A stretch of 64,000 nucleotides of DNA from UBA5796 sp040752455 (GCA_049324115.1 JBMOMN010000020.1:248001-312000); one strand, 5' to 3'. Shown: positions 34,715 through 44,320, numbered from the stretch's first letter. The notes: a model not told the origin generated them from the letters alone. Program-made: numbers and translations.

Positions 34715-35557
34715 CTATTCTCCTCGACGGTGTATCTGGTCTCTAGTCTCTAATATCTGATCTCTTAACTCTGCTGCTGCCAGACCCGGTTTTTCGGCCC
34801 GCGCAATGCTGCGCGAGACGTTGATGAGCATGCCTTTGCCATCTTTCCGCAGCCCGGACTTGAGGGCGGACTCCAGGTCCCCGCCCTGGGCACCGACGCC
34901 GGGGGACAGGAACCACAGCTCCGGGGCGGCGGCGCGGATGTTGGACATGACCTGCGGGTGGGTCGCGCCGACGACCAGGCCGATATTGCCGTTCACGTTC
35001 CATTGCCGGGCCAGGTGGGCCACGTAAATGTACAGCGGCGCGGAGCTCTCCGCACCGACCGGGAGCACCAGCAGGTTCTGCAAGTCCATCGAACCGGCGT
35101 TGGAGGTCTTGCACAGCAGGAACGCGCCCTTTTCGGGAGTCCCGATGAACGGCTCGATGGAGTCCCGGCCCAGGTACGGATTGAGGGTGATGGCGTGCGC
35201 GCCGAGATGCTCGAAGGCCGATTTTGCATAGGCTTCGGCGGTGGAGGCGATGTCGCCGCGCTTGGCGTCGAGGATGACCGGGATCATCGAACCCATCCGG
35301 GCCGATTCTTCGCCGATAGCCTGGATAACGTCCTTGAGCGCGGTCCAGCCGTCGGGGCCGAAGAACTCGAAGAAGGCGGCGTTGGGCTTGAACGCGGCAG
35401 CGTAGGGCGCGGTCGCTTTAACGAGATTCAGGCAAAAGTCCCGCGCCGCTTTCGCTGTGGGTTCGCTCAAATCGCTGACGTGCGGGTCGAGTCCGATGCA
35501 GAGCAGGGAGGAGCAGTCGTCCACCCGTCTGTCGAGGAAAGAGAAGAAGGTTTCCAT
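34715..35557 (-). CDS. pyrF: Orotidine 5'-phosphate decarboxylase, type 2
   Basis: A TIM-barrel enzyme of 280 residues that forms UMP. The catalytic motif ILDAKRGDIASTAEAYA and the phosphate-binding LSPGVGAQGGD are of the longer type 2 branch. The last 16 or so codons (LRDQILETRDQIHRRGE) are encoded by degenerate spacer repeats of the AGAGACCAGA type, an apparent repeat-derived tail. The ATG at 35557 lies 6 bases after a minus-strand TATACT. It is followed by pyrE. Confidence 0.95.
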   Translation of the reverse strand: METFFSFLDRRVDDCSSLLCIGLDPHVSDLSEPTAKAARDFCLNLVKATAPYAAAFKPNAAFFEFFGPDGWTALKDVIQAIGEESARMGSMIPVILDAKRGDIASTAEAYAKSAFEHLGAHAITLNPYLGRDSIEPFIGTPEKGAFLLCKTSNAGSMDLQNLLVLPVGAESSAPLYIYVAHLARQWNVNGNIGLVVGATHPQVMSNIRAAAPELWFLSPGVGAQGGDLESALKSGLRKDGKGMLINVSRSIARAEKPGLAAAELRDQILETRDQIHRRGE

Positions 35558-35563
35558 AGTGTA

Positions 35564-35569
35564 AGTATA
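35564..35569 (-). promoter_or_regulatory. -10 box of pyrF, leaderless configuration
   Basis: TATACT on the minus strand ends 6 bases before the pyrF ATG at 35557. There is no ribosome site. The gap to pyrB also contains a GTGTACCTGTCTACGTGTGT-like repeat. Confidence 0.5.
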
Positions 35570-35638
35570 CAGGGAAACAGGTACACAAAGTAGACACGCC
35601 GCCGTGTTCCCTGTGTACCTGTCTACGTGTGTACGTCT

Positions 35639-36622
35639 CTACGCCTTCCCCAACACCATCGCCAGCAACGCCATTCTCACGTACAGGCCGTACTCCATCT
35701 GGCGGAAGTAGGCGGCGCGGGGATCGTCGTCGAAATCCACGCTGATCTCGCCGACGCGCGGCAGGGGGTGCATGACGATCATCTGCTGCTTGGCGGCTTG
35801 CATGATCTCGGGGTCTATCACGAACGCGCCTTTCACCTTTTCGTAATCGGCGGGGTCTTCGAAGCGCTCCTTCTGGACGCGGGTGACGTAGAGCACGTCG
35901 GTTTCGGGCAGCACTTCGCTGAGCGAACCAAACTCGGCCTGCGGGATACCCTTGGCAGCCACCTCGTCCATCACGTCTTTGGGCATGCGCAGGATGTCGG
36001 GCGAGACATAGTTGAGTTTCACGTCGAAGAGGGTCAGCAGGCGGGCCAGCGAGTGGACGGTGCGGCCATATTTCAGGTCGCCGAGCATGGTGACGGTCAT
36101 GCCGTCGATCTGGCCGGAGCCGAGTTCCTCGAAAATGGTGAACGTATCCAGCAATGCCTGGGTAGGATGCTCACCCACCCCATCGCCGGCATTGAGCACC
36201 GGCTTGCGGGCCGCTTTGGCCGCGATGGCCGCCGAGCCGACTTCGGGGTGGCGCAGCACAATCACGTCGGCGTAACATTCGAGCGTACGGATGGTATCGG
36301 GCAGGCTCTCCCCCTTCGAAACCGACGAGTATTTGACCTCGTTGATCGGGATGACGCTGCCGCCCAGCCGTTCCATGGCCGCCGTGAACGACGACGAGGT
36401 GCGGGTCGAAGGCTCGTAGAACAGGTTGGCGAGGATCTTGCCTTTCAGCAGGTCGAACGTCCCGACCCGCTCGACCATGCCGCGCATTTCGTGCGCCACG
36501 CCGAAGATGTACTCCAGGTCGGCCCGGCTGAACTGCTTGACCGACAGGATGTCCTTGCCGTACCAGGGCGCGTGGGTATTGTCGCCGAAGGGCAGGTAGG
36601 GGGATTGGGGATCAGTGGGCAT
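35639..36622 (-). CDS. pyrB: Aspartate carbamoyltransferase catalytic chain
   Basis: A protein of 327 residues that joins carbamoyl phosphate and aspartate. The carbamoyl phosphate motif FYEPSTRTSSSF, the HPTQALLDTF motif and HPLPRVGEIS are clear. No regulatory pyrI gene follows. An AGGAG site precedes the ATG. The upstream gap at 36623-36769 contains TGGTAATTGG-like spacer repeats. It lies in the minus-strand pyrimidine set. Confidence 0.96.
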   Translation of the reverse strand: MPTDPQSPYLPFGDNTHAPWYGKDILSVKQFSRADLEYIFGVAHEMRGMVERVGTFDLLKGKILANLFYEPSTRTSSSFTAAMERLGGSVIPINEVKYSSVSKGESLPDTIRTLECYADVIVLRHPEVGSAAIAAKAARKPVLNAGDGVGEHPTQALLDTFTIFEELGSGQIDGMTVTMLGDLKYGRTVHSLARLLTLFDVKLNYVSPDILRMPKDVMDEVAAKGIPQAEFGSLSEVLPETDVLYVTRVQKERFEDPADYEKVKGAFVIDPEIMQAAKQQMIVMHPLPRVGEISVDFDDDPRAAYFRQMEYGLYVRMALLAMVLGKA

Positions 36623-36769
36623 TCTTTACTCCTTGGTGATTTGGGATTGGTAATTGGGGGCTGGTAACTGGTAACCGGAGATTCGAGACTGGGATTCTTT
36701 CCTGGCTGCAAGGTTTCTCCGCTCAGACTCACGCGGCAGATGGGACGGATTCTGTTTCGACAAGATTCT

Positions 36770-37333
36770 CTACTTTGGTACTGTGTCAAGCGGAATTTTT
36801 GTCAATCTTGGTTCTCCGTTCAAAACAGAATATTCAAACTTCACTCTATCGTGGTGCAAGTATGCATAGTAACTCATCATCAAAACTACATTATCATCAT
36901 CAAAAGGTAAATTTCTCAATAATTCATCTTTTTCCACCCAGAAAATCGAACGCCTTAACGCATCACTTATTACTTTTTCAATTTTCGGCCATTCATCAAT
37001 TAAAAATAGCCTCCGTTCATCCTGTTTTGATTGTGTCTTCTTCTTTTTCTCTTTGTCAATATTTTCTTTTCGATTTTCTAACGCGACAAAAAACCATTTT
37101 TGTGATGGTGTAAAAAAGAACCCGGTTGCCAAACCAATCGAATATCCGGTAAAAACATTAGTTCCTGCCGGAAAAGCTAATGTGACACCTGCCCCAATTA
37201 CTGTGCTGATAAAAGCAGCAACGGTTCTCATAGTAAAACCTTTTTCACCGGGTTTAATTGCAAACCAAGATAAATACCCTATAACTAGGCCAAATGCAAA
37301 ACCTGAAATTAAAATCATAGGAAGTTCTTTCAT
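36770..37333 (-). CDS. Hypothetical membrane protein, AT-rich
   Basis: A protein of 187 residues, not recognised. The N-terminal half has two or three hydrophobic segments (LPMILISGFAFGLVIGYLSW and TVAAFISTVIGAGVTLAF, then a Gly-rich third). A charged helix (ENRKENIDKEKKKKTQSKQDERR) leads to a soluble C-terminal part of about 80 residues. Base composition is far richer in A and T than the surrounding pyrimidine genes, suggesting transfer from elsewhere. The start codon lacks a clear ribosome site. Confidence 0.65.
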   Translation of the reverse strand: MKELPMILISGFAFGLVIGYLSWFAIKPGEKGFTMRTVAAFISTVIGAGVTLAFPAGTNVFTGYSIGLATGFFFTPSQKWFFVALENRKENIDKEKKKKTQSKQDERRLFLIDEWPKIEKVISDALRRSIFWVEKDELLRNLPFDDDNVVLMMSYYAYLHHDRVKFEYSVLNGEPRLTKIPLDTVPK

Positions 37334-37456
37334 CTATGCCATCCTTATATTTTCCCTAAAATCATTTTTGCCAATATCCTGCCATAATTATCGGACATAG
37401 CGTACCATCAATACCGCTCACTAATTTTGCTTCGTGTTCTTCGCGCTCTTTGCGGT

Positions 37457-38365
37457 TCAATCTCTCATCTTTGTGCCAAACCGCCCGCCCACGAACCGGC
37501 CGATCTCGTCGAGCGCCGCCCGGCTTTCGGGCAGCCACGTCCCGGCCGCGTGCCAGACGTGCCACATCCCCGGCCAGACTCTCAGGGTCACGTCCACGCC
37601 CGCGGCTTTGGCCTTTTCGGCTACAGCGACGGCGTCATCCAGCAGGATCTCCTCGCTCCCGACCTGGATCAGCATCGGCGGGAAACCGTGGAAATTGGCG
37701 TAGACCGGCGAAACCATCGGGTTGGACAGGTTGGCTTCGTCCGTGTAACTCAAGGCCCAGTAGCGCAATTCCTTTTCGTAGAGGACAGGGTCGGCATTGG
37801 CTTTGGCGCGGTGCGAAGCGCTGGAGAGGGTCAGGTCGGCCCAGGGCGAGAGGCAGACCAGCGCCGCCGGGAGCGCTTCACCCGTCCCGCGCAAGGACAG
37901 GGTGGCTGCCAGGCTCAGGCCGCCGCCGGCTGAATCCCCGGCAATGACGATGTCCGCAGGCGCAACTCCCTGGTCCAGCAGCCAACGATAGGCGGACAGG
38001 GCATCTTCCAGCGCGGCCGGGAAGGGATTCTCCGGGGCCAGGCGGTATTCCGGGAGCAACACGCGAGTCCCGGTGGCCTGGGCCAGCGCCACGCACAGCA
38101 GCTTGTGGATCGCCACCGACCCGGAGACGTATCCGCCGCCGTGCAGGTACAGGATGACGCGCTGCGCCGCGGCATCCGGCGGGGTGATCCATTCGGTGTA
38201 GATATCGCCGATTTGCAGCGCCTCCACCTGCACGTGGAGCGGGACCTTCCCAACCAACCGGGCGTACTTTTCCGAGCGGGCGCGGCTTTCGGGGATGGAA
38301 AGTTCTTTCCTGAAAAGCAGGCGCAGGAGTTTGCGCAATAATATGAGGCGAAATTTTCTATTCAC
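37457..38365 (-). CDS. Alpha/beta hydrolase, hormone-sensitive-lipase type
   Basis: An esterase of 302 residues. The oxyanion motif YLHGGGYVSGS and the nucleophile elbow IAGDSAGGGLSLA are diagnostic of the HSL (family IV) esterases. The catalytic Asp and His are in GSEEILLDDAVAVAEKA and WPGMWHVWH. The start is a GTG at 38365 with no obvious signal peptide, so it is probably cytoplasmic. It acts on short acyl esters in characterised relatives. It is unrelated to the adjacent pyrimidine genes. Confidence 0.92.
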   Translation of the reverse strand: MNRKFRLILLRKLLRLLFRKELSIPESRARSEKYARLVGKVPLHVQVEALQIGDIYTEWITPPDAAAQRVILYLHGGGYVSGSVAIHKLLCVALAQATGTRVLLPEYRLAPENPFPAALEDALSAYRWLLDQGVAPADIVIAGDSAGGGLSLAATLSLRGTGEALPAALVCLSPWADLTLSSASHRAKANADPVLYEKELRYWALSYTDEANLSNPMVSPVYANFHGFPPMLIQVGSEEILLDDAVAVAEKAKAAGVDVTLRVWPGMWHVWHAAGTWLPESRAALDEIGRFVGGRFGTKMRD

Positions 38366-38426
38366 GCTACCACTATCGTTTTACATTTGATTATGAAAAA
38401 CCTGACAGTTGGCTGTCAGGTTCGCG

Positions 38427-38849
38427 TTATCGGGAAATGTCAGGGACAAAGAAATCCTTGAATCCCTTTTTCTTCAGACCCTCTTTCAACCGCTTGTCCC
38501 CGGTCCAAAGGATGGCATCCAATTCAAGGGTCAAGGCGACATGAGGAGCGTCAGTCTCGTCAATATCATGGCATAAGTTATAGGCTGCTTTACGATGTTC
38601 AGGAGCGATCAATGTTTCTTTGTATAAGTTAAGACGGTTGAGTATTATGTAATAGAATCGCACCAAATCATCGTCTGAAAAGCGGGAGAATTTTAGAATC
38701 TTTTCTTTATGCTTAAATATCTCTACCAGGGTGGTTTCGCAAGCATAGAACTCATTCTTTGACTGTAATAGTATTTCCGAAAAAGCAGATTCTTTCCCGC
38801 TGACCGGAGCGGAAAAAATAACGTTCGTGTCCACTACAACACGTGCCAA
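38427..38849 (-). CDS. PIN domain toxin-like RNase
   Basis: A protein of 140 residues. The acidic PIN residues are in VVVDTNVIFSA (N-terminal Asp), ETTLVEIFKHKE, DETDAPHVALTLELDA and LWTGDKRL. It belongs to the VapC-like branch annotated as putative toxin components. The upstream gene (38853-39080) is separated by 3 bases and would be its antitoxin. The pair is AT-rich compared with the flanking hydrolase and pyrC. Confidence 0.87.
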   Translation of the reverse strand: MARVVVDTNVIFSAPVSGKESAFSEILLQSKNEFYACETTLVEIFKHKEKILKFSRFSDDDLVRFYYIILNRLNLYKETLIAPEHRKAAYNLCHDIDETDAPHVALTLELDAILWTGDKRLKEGLKKKGFKDFFVPDISR

Positions 38850-38852
38850 GAC

Positions 38853-39080
38853 CTAGTCCTCCAGGAAGGCTTTCTTGAGATTTTCCCAAACGGTTTTATC
38901 AATTTCATCTGCCAACCCGGAGGCCTGATCTTCTGTCAACTGACTCCGCCTGCGAATGGACTCGAGTTCGAGATAGTCGAGAAACCTCCCCAATGTTTCC
39001 TGGTCAATCAATTCGCGGCGGAACCGTACAATGACATCGCGTTTCTGCACGTTGATCCGATAAGATGGGGTGTACTCCAT
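38853..39080 (-). CDS. Putative antitoxin of the PIN pair
   Basis: A 75-residue protein just upstream of the PIN gene. It shows a short beta-strand region (YRINVQKRDVIVRFRRELID) followed by helices (LGRFLDYLELESIRRRSQLTEDQ) and an acidic end. Its position, size and helical content suit an antitoxin, but it has no recognisable AbrB, RHH or Phd motif. An AAGGAGCAAG ribosome site precedes the ATG. Confidence 0.7.
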   Translation of the reverse strand: MEYTPSYRINVQKRDVIVRFRRELIDQETLGRFLDYLELESIRRRSQLTEDQASGLADEIDKTVWENLKKAFLED

Positions 39081-39119
39081 ATCTTGCTCCTTTGTCTTGA
39101 AACATTATACAGCAAACGA

Positions 39120-40196
39120 TCATCTTCTCACATTTCGACCGTAACCGGGTTCGACCAGAATCCTGCCATCCCTGAACGCCTCACGGCCGCGCAACACGAC
39201 GCGGGCGACTCGTCCTTTGACCCGCCAGCCTTCGAAGGGAGTCCAGCCGCAGCGGGAACGCAAATCTGCGGCGTGGATCTCGTATTCGGCGGCATCGTCC
39301 ACTTCGACCCAGGTTTCGGGCTGGTCTGGGAGGTGGAAGATGCGGCGAGGATTGGTGTGCATTTTTTCGATGAGTTGGTTAATGGTTAATCGTTTATCGT
39401 GAACCGCGGTCAGCAGCAGGGGCAGGATGGTCTCCACGCCGGGGAAGCCGGGAGGCGGGTTGTCGGAATCTTTTTCGGCCAGGGTGTGCGGGGCGTGGTC
39501 GGTGGCGAAGCAGTCAATCACGTCGAGGTTGGCCCACAGGGCTTCGACGTCTTCCCGGCTGGCAAGGCGGGGACGGACCTCTTTTCTACCGTTCACCCTC
39601 ACCCCTGGCCCCTCTCCCTCAGGGAGAGGGAAATCTGCGGTCAAAAAAAGGTGGTGCGGGCAGACTTCGCAGGTGACCTTGATGCCGCGCTCCTTGGCAG
39701 CCTTGATGAGCAGCACTTCTTCCCTGAGCGAGATGTGGGCGATGTGGACCGGGCGGTCGTAGAGGGCGGCGAATAATATCCCGGCAGCCATCGTCCGGGA
39801 TTCGGAGTGCAGGACGATGGGCATATCCTTCGGGAAGCGCTCGAAGTGCGGCATCCACAGGCTCATGTCGTCCAGGCGCAGTTCGCCGAAGGTCGAGTCG
39901 AGGTACATTTTCAGCCCGGCGGAACGGTATGCCAGGCTGGCGGCGGCTTCGGCGTTATCAGGCCCTGCACCGATGAACTGGGCGTAGTCGCAGCGGGCTT
40001 TTTGACTGGCCGCTTCGAGGGCGATATCGAGGGTCGAATCATCGAATATCGGAGGTTTCGTATTCGGCATGGCGAGGAGCATCGTCACGCCGCCTGCCAG
40101 CGCGGATTGGGTGACGGTATCCCAGTCTTCCTTGTGGGTACCTCCGGGTTCGCGCACGTGGACGTGGGGATCGATCAGGCCGGGGAGTTTGAGCAT
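39120..40196 (-). CDS. pyrC: Dihydroorotase (CAD-type)
   Basis: A zinc amidohydrolase of 358 residues that cyclises carbamoyl aspartate. The metal and substrate motifs are GLIDPHVHVREPGGTHKEDW, VHIAHISLREE, CEVCPHHLFLT and ATDHAPHT. It resembles the CAD/metazoan-like branch. The start chosen is the ATG at 40196. Between HHLFLTAD and KEVRPRLASREDVEALW there is an insert FPLPEGEGPGVRVNG encoded by a widespread palindromic repeat, read in frame. The frame stays open, so the enzyme is probably functional with an extra loop. Confidence 0.93.
   Translation of the reverse strand: MLKLPGLIDPHVHVREPGGTHKEDWDTVTQSALAGGVTMLLAMPNTKPPIFDDSTLDIALEAASQKARCDYAQFIGAGPDNAEAAASLAYRSAGLKMYLDSTFGELRLDDMSLWMPHFERFPKDMPIVLHSESRTMAAGILFAALYDRPVHIAHISLREEVLLIKAAKERGIKVTCEVCPHHLFLTADFPLPEGEGPGVRVNGRKEVRPRLASREDVEALWANLDVIDCFATDHAPHTLAEKDSDNPPPGFPGVETILPLLLTAVHDKRLTINQLIEKMHTNPRRIFHLPDQPETWVEVDDAAEYEIHAADLRSRCGWTPFEGWRVKGRVARVVLRGREAFRDGRILVEPGYGRNVRR
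39590..39633. repeat. Palindromic repeat embedded in frame in pyrC
   Basis: GTTCACCCTCACCCCTGGCC runs into CCTCTCCCTCAGGGAGAGGG, whose second part is a palindrome. Such CCTCTCCC-type elements are normally intergenic. Here it lies between two conserved dihydroorotase segments. Confidence 0.75.
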
Positions 40197-40228
40197 ATTC
40201 CAGGTTCCAAGTATCAAGTTACAAGTTG

Positions 40229-40257
40229 TTGCCAAAAAGCACACATCGTGCTATTAT
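40229..40257 (+). promoter_or_regulatory. Promoter of the BrnT-like module, leaderless
   Basis: TTGCCA at 40229-40234, a 17-base spacer and TGC-TATTAT (hexamer 40252-40257). The GTG start at 40264 follows after 6 bases. Confidence 0.7.
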
Positions 40258-40263
40258 CGAAGC

Positions 40264-40545
40264 GTGAAGCCCTTTTCCTGGAGCAACGAAAAGAACGAAG
40301 CGCTGAGAGCCGAAAGGAGTGTTTCTTTCGAGGACGTTCTTTTTCATATCGAGCGAGGCTTTTTGCTGGCTGTTTTGGAACATCCCAACCAGGAAAAGTA
40401 TAGTGGACAAAAGATTTTCGTGGTGCAGATGAACGACTACGTTTATCTCGTCCCTTTTGTCGAAACCGAGGACGAGATTTTCTTGAAAACGATCATCCCA
40501 AGCCGCAAAGCCACCCGAAAATATTTGAGAGGACGTGCAGAATGA
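40264..40545 (+). CDS. BrnT-like toxin
   Basis: A protein of 93 residues starting with GTG. The opening FSWSNEKNEALRAERSVSFEDV and the closing LKTIIPSRKATRKYLR follow the BrnT pattern (F-W-x-x-x-K-N ... SFEEA ... ISARKA). BrnT proteins are RelE-fold RNases paired with BrnA/CopG-like antitoxins. The next gene overlaps by 4 bases (ATGA). The promoter places the transcript start at the GTG. It lies between pyrC and uraA. Confidence 0.75.
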   Translation: MKPFSWSNEKNEALRAERSVSFEDVLFHIERGFLLAVLEHPNQEKYSGQKIFVVQMNDYVYLVPFVETEDEIFLKTIIPSRKATRKYLRGRAE

Positions 40546-40817
40546 GTGACCTGAAATTAACCCAAGAAGAACTCGAATTACTGGCAGCCTATGAGAATGA
40601 CGAATGGCAGTCTGTGAAAAACGTCGAAGAGCAAGCCGCACAATATCGCGCCTACGCCCGCGCCGCGTTGCGCAAAGATAAACGGGTCAACATCCGCATC
40701 TCGGAAAAAGACCTGCTCGACTTGCAAAAACGCGCCATGCGGGAGGGCATCCCCTACCAGACGCTGATCTCCAGCGTGCTGCATAAATACATCAGCGGGA
40801 TGTTGGTGGAGAAATGA
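40542..40817 (+). CDS. CopG/BrnA-like antitoxin
   Basis: A protein of 91 residues. The N-terminal half is acidic and helical (LTQEELELLAAYENDEWQSV) and the C-terminal half is a ribbon-helix-helix-like unit (KRVNIRISEKDLLDLQKRAMREGIPYQTLISSVLHKYISG). This layout is typical of antitoxins that pair with BrnT-like toxins and repress their own promoter. It overlaps the toxin gene by 4 bases. Confidence 0.85.
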   Translation: MSDLKLTQEELELLAAYENDEWQSVKNVEEQAAQYRAYARAALRKDKRVNIRISEKDLLDLQKRAMREGIPYQTLISSVLHKYISGMLVEK

Positions 40818-40914
40818 CCAGGGGCAGGTAAGGTTCGATTTGGCGGGATACCGGCTGCGGGGCGAACGATCCGGGTGTAAAGGTTCGGGCAGGGACAAAA
40901 TTCAGGCAACGGAA

Positions 40915-40946
40915 GGGGATTGGGCGCAGAGCCGCTCCCAATCCCC
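40915..40946. terminator. Hairpin at the 3' end of uraA
   Basis: GGGGATTGGG (40915-40924) and CCCAATCCCC (40937-40946) form a 10-bp stem between two convergent units. The following sequence is only weakly T-rich. Confidence 0.55.
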
Positions 40947-40976
40947 ATTGTACAACTTTATTGGCCCGGAACGGTT

Positions 40977-42362
40977 TTATCCGGCCTGGACTTTGGATGT
41001 CTTGAAGACCAGGAAAATGGCGTTGACCAGGATGCCGACGATGGCGGCAAAGACGATGGCCGGGATGCCGTTGGGGAACAGGAACGGGACCTGGAACGGG
41101 AAGACGCCGTTGGCGAGGGTCAGGTTGCCGCCGATGCCAAGGATGAGGATGATCGCGCCGACCGCGAGTTGTTTTGGGTCGAACAGGTTGACCTTCTCGG
41201 ATTGGATGAGGGCCACGCCCTGCATCCCGATCACGCCGAACAGGTAGATGCTCAACCCGCCGACGACCGCGGCCGGCATGGTGTTGACCAGCGCCACCAG
41301 TTTGCCGAAGAAGCCGAAGACCACGGCCATGGCCCCGGCCGCCATCAGCACGGCGGTGGAGTAGTTGCGGGTGATCGCCATGAGCGAGTTGTTCTCGCCG
41401 TAGTTCGTCCCGGCGCAGCCACCCAGGAAACCGACCACGAGGTCGTCCGCGCCGTCGGCGACCAGGTTGAGGCCGATGAGTTCCTTGATGTTGAAGGGTT
41501 TACGCTTCAACTCGGCGGCCAGTTCGTCAATGTAAAGGCTCATCTGGTACAGGTGGGCGGTCGATTCGGGGACGGTGGCGATGAAGATGAGGGCGATGCT
41601 CAAGGCCATCCCCCAGGCGTTGGGATCGGTGAAGGCCGGGAAAGTGAACTTGGGCGCCGCGAACCAGGGCGCAGCCGCGACGTTCCCGAAATTGACCAGC
41701 CCGAACGGGATGGCGACCAGGTAGCCGAAGATGGCCCCGAGCAGGATCGGCAGCATCCCGATCAGCCCTTTGCCTTGCAGGTAGACCGAGAACAGGACGG
41801 TCGCCAGCAGGGTGATGAAGGCCACCAGCCAGGTCTTGGCGGCGACTTCGGGTGCGGCCCAGTTCCCGGCGGGACCCAGGGCGGCGTTGGCCAGGGCCAC
41901 GCCGATGACCATGGCCATCGAGCCGGTGACGATGGGCGGCAGCACCCGGTCGAGGGCGGATTTGCCGGCCCGCATGATGAGCAGTCCCACCAGGATTTCG
42001 AAGACGGCGGTCAGGATGATGCCCACCTGGACGATCTTCACCCCTTCAGGGCAGTAGACCGCAGCCGAGTTGTAGCATTCCGGGGCGAAGCGGCTCATCA
42101 CGGTGATGATGACCGCAATGTACGAAAACGACGAGCCGTAATACATCGGGATCTTGCGCTTCGAGACCAGCAGGGCCACGATCGTGCCCAGGCCCGAAGC
42201 CAGCAGGGTGATCCCGACGTCGAACTTGGTCAGGATGGCGACCAGCACCGTGGCGGGGAACATGGTCAGGAACTGCTGGAAGCCGAGGCTGAGCATCGCC
42301 CCGAGGGGCGGGGTGTCGTCGGGCAGGTAGCCGAGGACTGGGGACTTGGTTTGGGTGGACAT
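40977..42362 (-). CDS. uraA: Uracil/xanthine permease (NCS2 family)
   Basis: A transporter of 461 residues with about 14 membrane segments. NCS2 motifs include GFQQFLTMFPATVLVAIL, YYGSSFSYIA, the QVGIIL segment in the region of the substrate-binding glutamate helices, and CAGTNYGENNSLMAITRNYS, the NCS2 signature near helix 10. It imports uracil, in keeping with the adjacent pyrimidine genes. A strong promoter (42511-42538) and an attenuator-like terminator (42396-42426) lie in its leader. Some homologues carry xanthine or uric acid, but the genomic context favours uracil. Confidence 0.92.
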   Translation of the reverse strand: MSTQTKSPVLGYLPDDTPPLGAMLSLGFQQFLTMFPATVLVAILTKFDVGITLLASGLGTIVALLVSKRKIPMYYGSSFSYIAVIITVMSRFAPECYNSAAVYCPEGVKIVQVGIILTAVFEILVGLLIMRAGKSALDRVLPPIVTGSMAMVIGVALANAALGPAGNWAAPEVAAKTWLVAFITLLATVLFSVYLQGKGLIGMLPILLGAIFGYLVAIPFGLVNFGNVAAAPWFAAPKFTFPAFTDPNAWGMALSIALIFIATVPESTAHLYQMSLYIDELAAELKRKPFNIKELIGLNLVADGADDLVVGFLGGCAGTNYGENNSLMAITRNYSTAVLMAAGAMAVVFGFFGKLVALVNTMPAAVVGGLSIYLFGVIGMQGVALIQSEKVNLFDPKQLAVGAIILILGIGGNLTLANGVFPFQVPFLFPNGIPAIVFAAIVGILVNAIFLVFKTSKVQAG

Positions 42363-42395
42363 CTCTTCTCTCCTTTGGGTTTGGGATTAAGTTGC

Positions 42396-42461
42396 AAAAA
42401 AAGAGAGCCGCTTTTGGCGACTCTCTGATTTCCTGAAACAGAAACACTCCGGGGCAGTGTT
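42396..42461 (-). terminator. Attenuator-like terminator in the uraA leader
   Basis: On the transcript (minus) strand AACACT...AGTGTT (42443-42461) is followed by AGAGAGTCGCC...GCGGCTCTCT and seven T (42396-42426), that is, a hairpin plus an intrinsic terminator about 34 bases before the uraA start. A terminator inside a 5' leader suggests regulated read-through. The AATCAGAGAGTCG segment faintly resembles a PyrR binding loop. Confidence 0.72.
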
Positions 42462-42510
42462 TTTTTCTTTGTCTTTTGGTATCACCGGGGATGCGTACAT
42501 ATTGGGCGTA

Positions 42511-42538
42511 ATTTTATGCAACCCCCAGATATTGTCAA
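42511..42538 (-). promoter_or_regulatory. Promoter of uraA
   Basis: On the minus strand TTGACA (42533-42538), a 16-base spacer and TAAAAT (42511-42516). The leader would be about 140 nt. Confidence 0.72.
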
Positions 42539-42589
42539 GGGTATAATGTATCAATTCCCGGTAAAGCGCATCAAAATAGCGGCGATTTC

Positions 42590-42632
42590 GTGACAATCGT
42601 CACTTGGGTTTGAAAAAGCCGGATGTTACAAT
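42590..42632 (+). promoter_or_regulatory. Promoter and inverted repeat upstream of icd
   Basis: GTGACAATCGTCAC (42590-42603) is an inverted repeat abutting TTGGGT (42604-42609), which has a 17-base spacer to TACAAT (42627-42632). The inverted repeat may be an operator. Confidence 0.5.
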
Positions 42633-42663
42633 CCGCCCGAAATTTTCCCAAAGGAGAAGCAAG

Positions 42664-44067
<1,404 letters not shown>

Positions 44068-44093
44068 GCAGGCACGGAGACAGGTAAGCACGG

Positions 44094-44127
44094 AAGAGCG
44101 GCGCGTTACTCAATGCGCCGCTCTTTT
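44094..44127 (+). terminator. Terminator of icd
   Basis: AAGAGCGGCGC pairs with GCGCCGCTCTT and is followed by TT AATTCTTT. Confidence 0.88.
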
Positions 44128-44159
44128 AATTCTTTCCCAAACTTATTGTAACTTTACTA

Positions 44160-44320
44160 CAAAAAACCTTTTTACCGCAAAGGCCACGACACCTGCCCCA
44201 GCGGGTGGTGCTGGGGAGAACGCGAAGAATTTCTTGAAGGTTCTCGAAGGATCAGGAGAAGAATCCTGAAGATTTCCTTCGCGGGCTTCGCGTCTTCGCG
44301 GTGAGATTAACCCTTTTGCA
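44160..44320. repeat. Intergenic 'cgcaaag/cttcgcgg' repeat
   Basis: The gap between icd and the cupredoxin gene contains TTTACCGCAAAGGCC and, at the other end, CTTCGCGTCTTCGCGGTGA, roughly complementary ends of a palindromic repeat. Its right half matches the element inside the GT-C gene at 636-760. Confidence 0.65.

Noticed and set aside
37362..37565. A small minus-strand gene overlapping the hydrolase end
   Set aside because: The Arg-rich translation is a shadow of the hydrolase frame and shows no family pattern.
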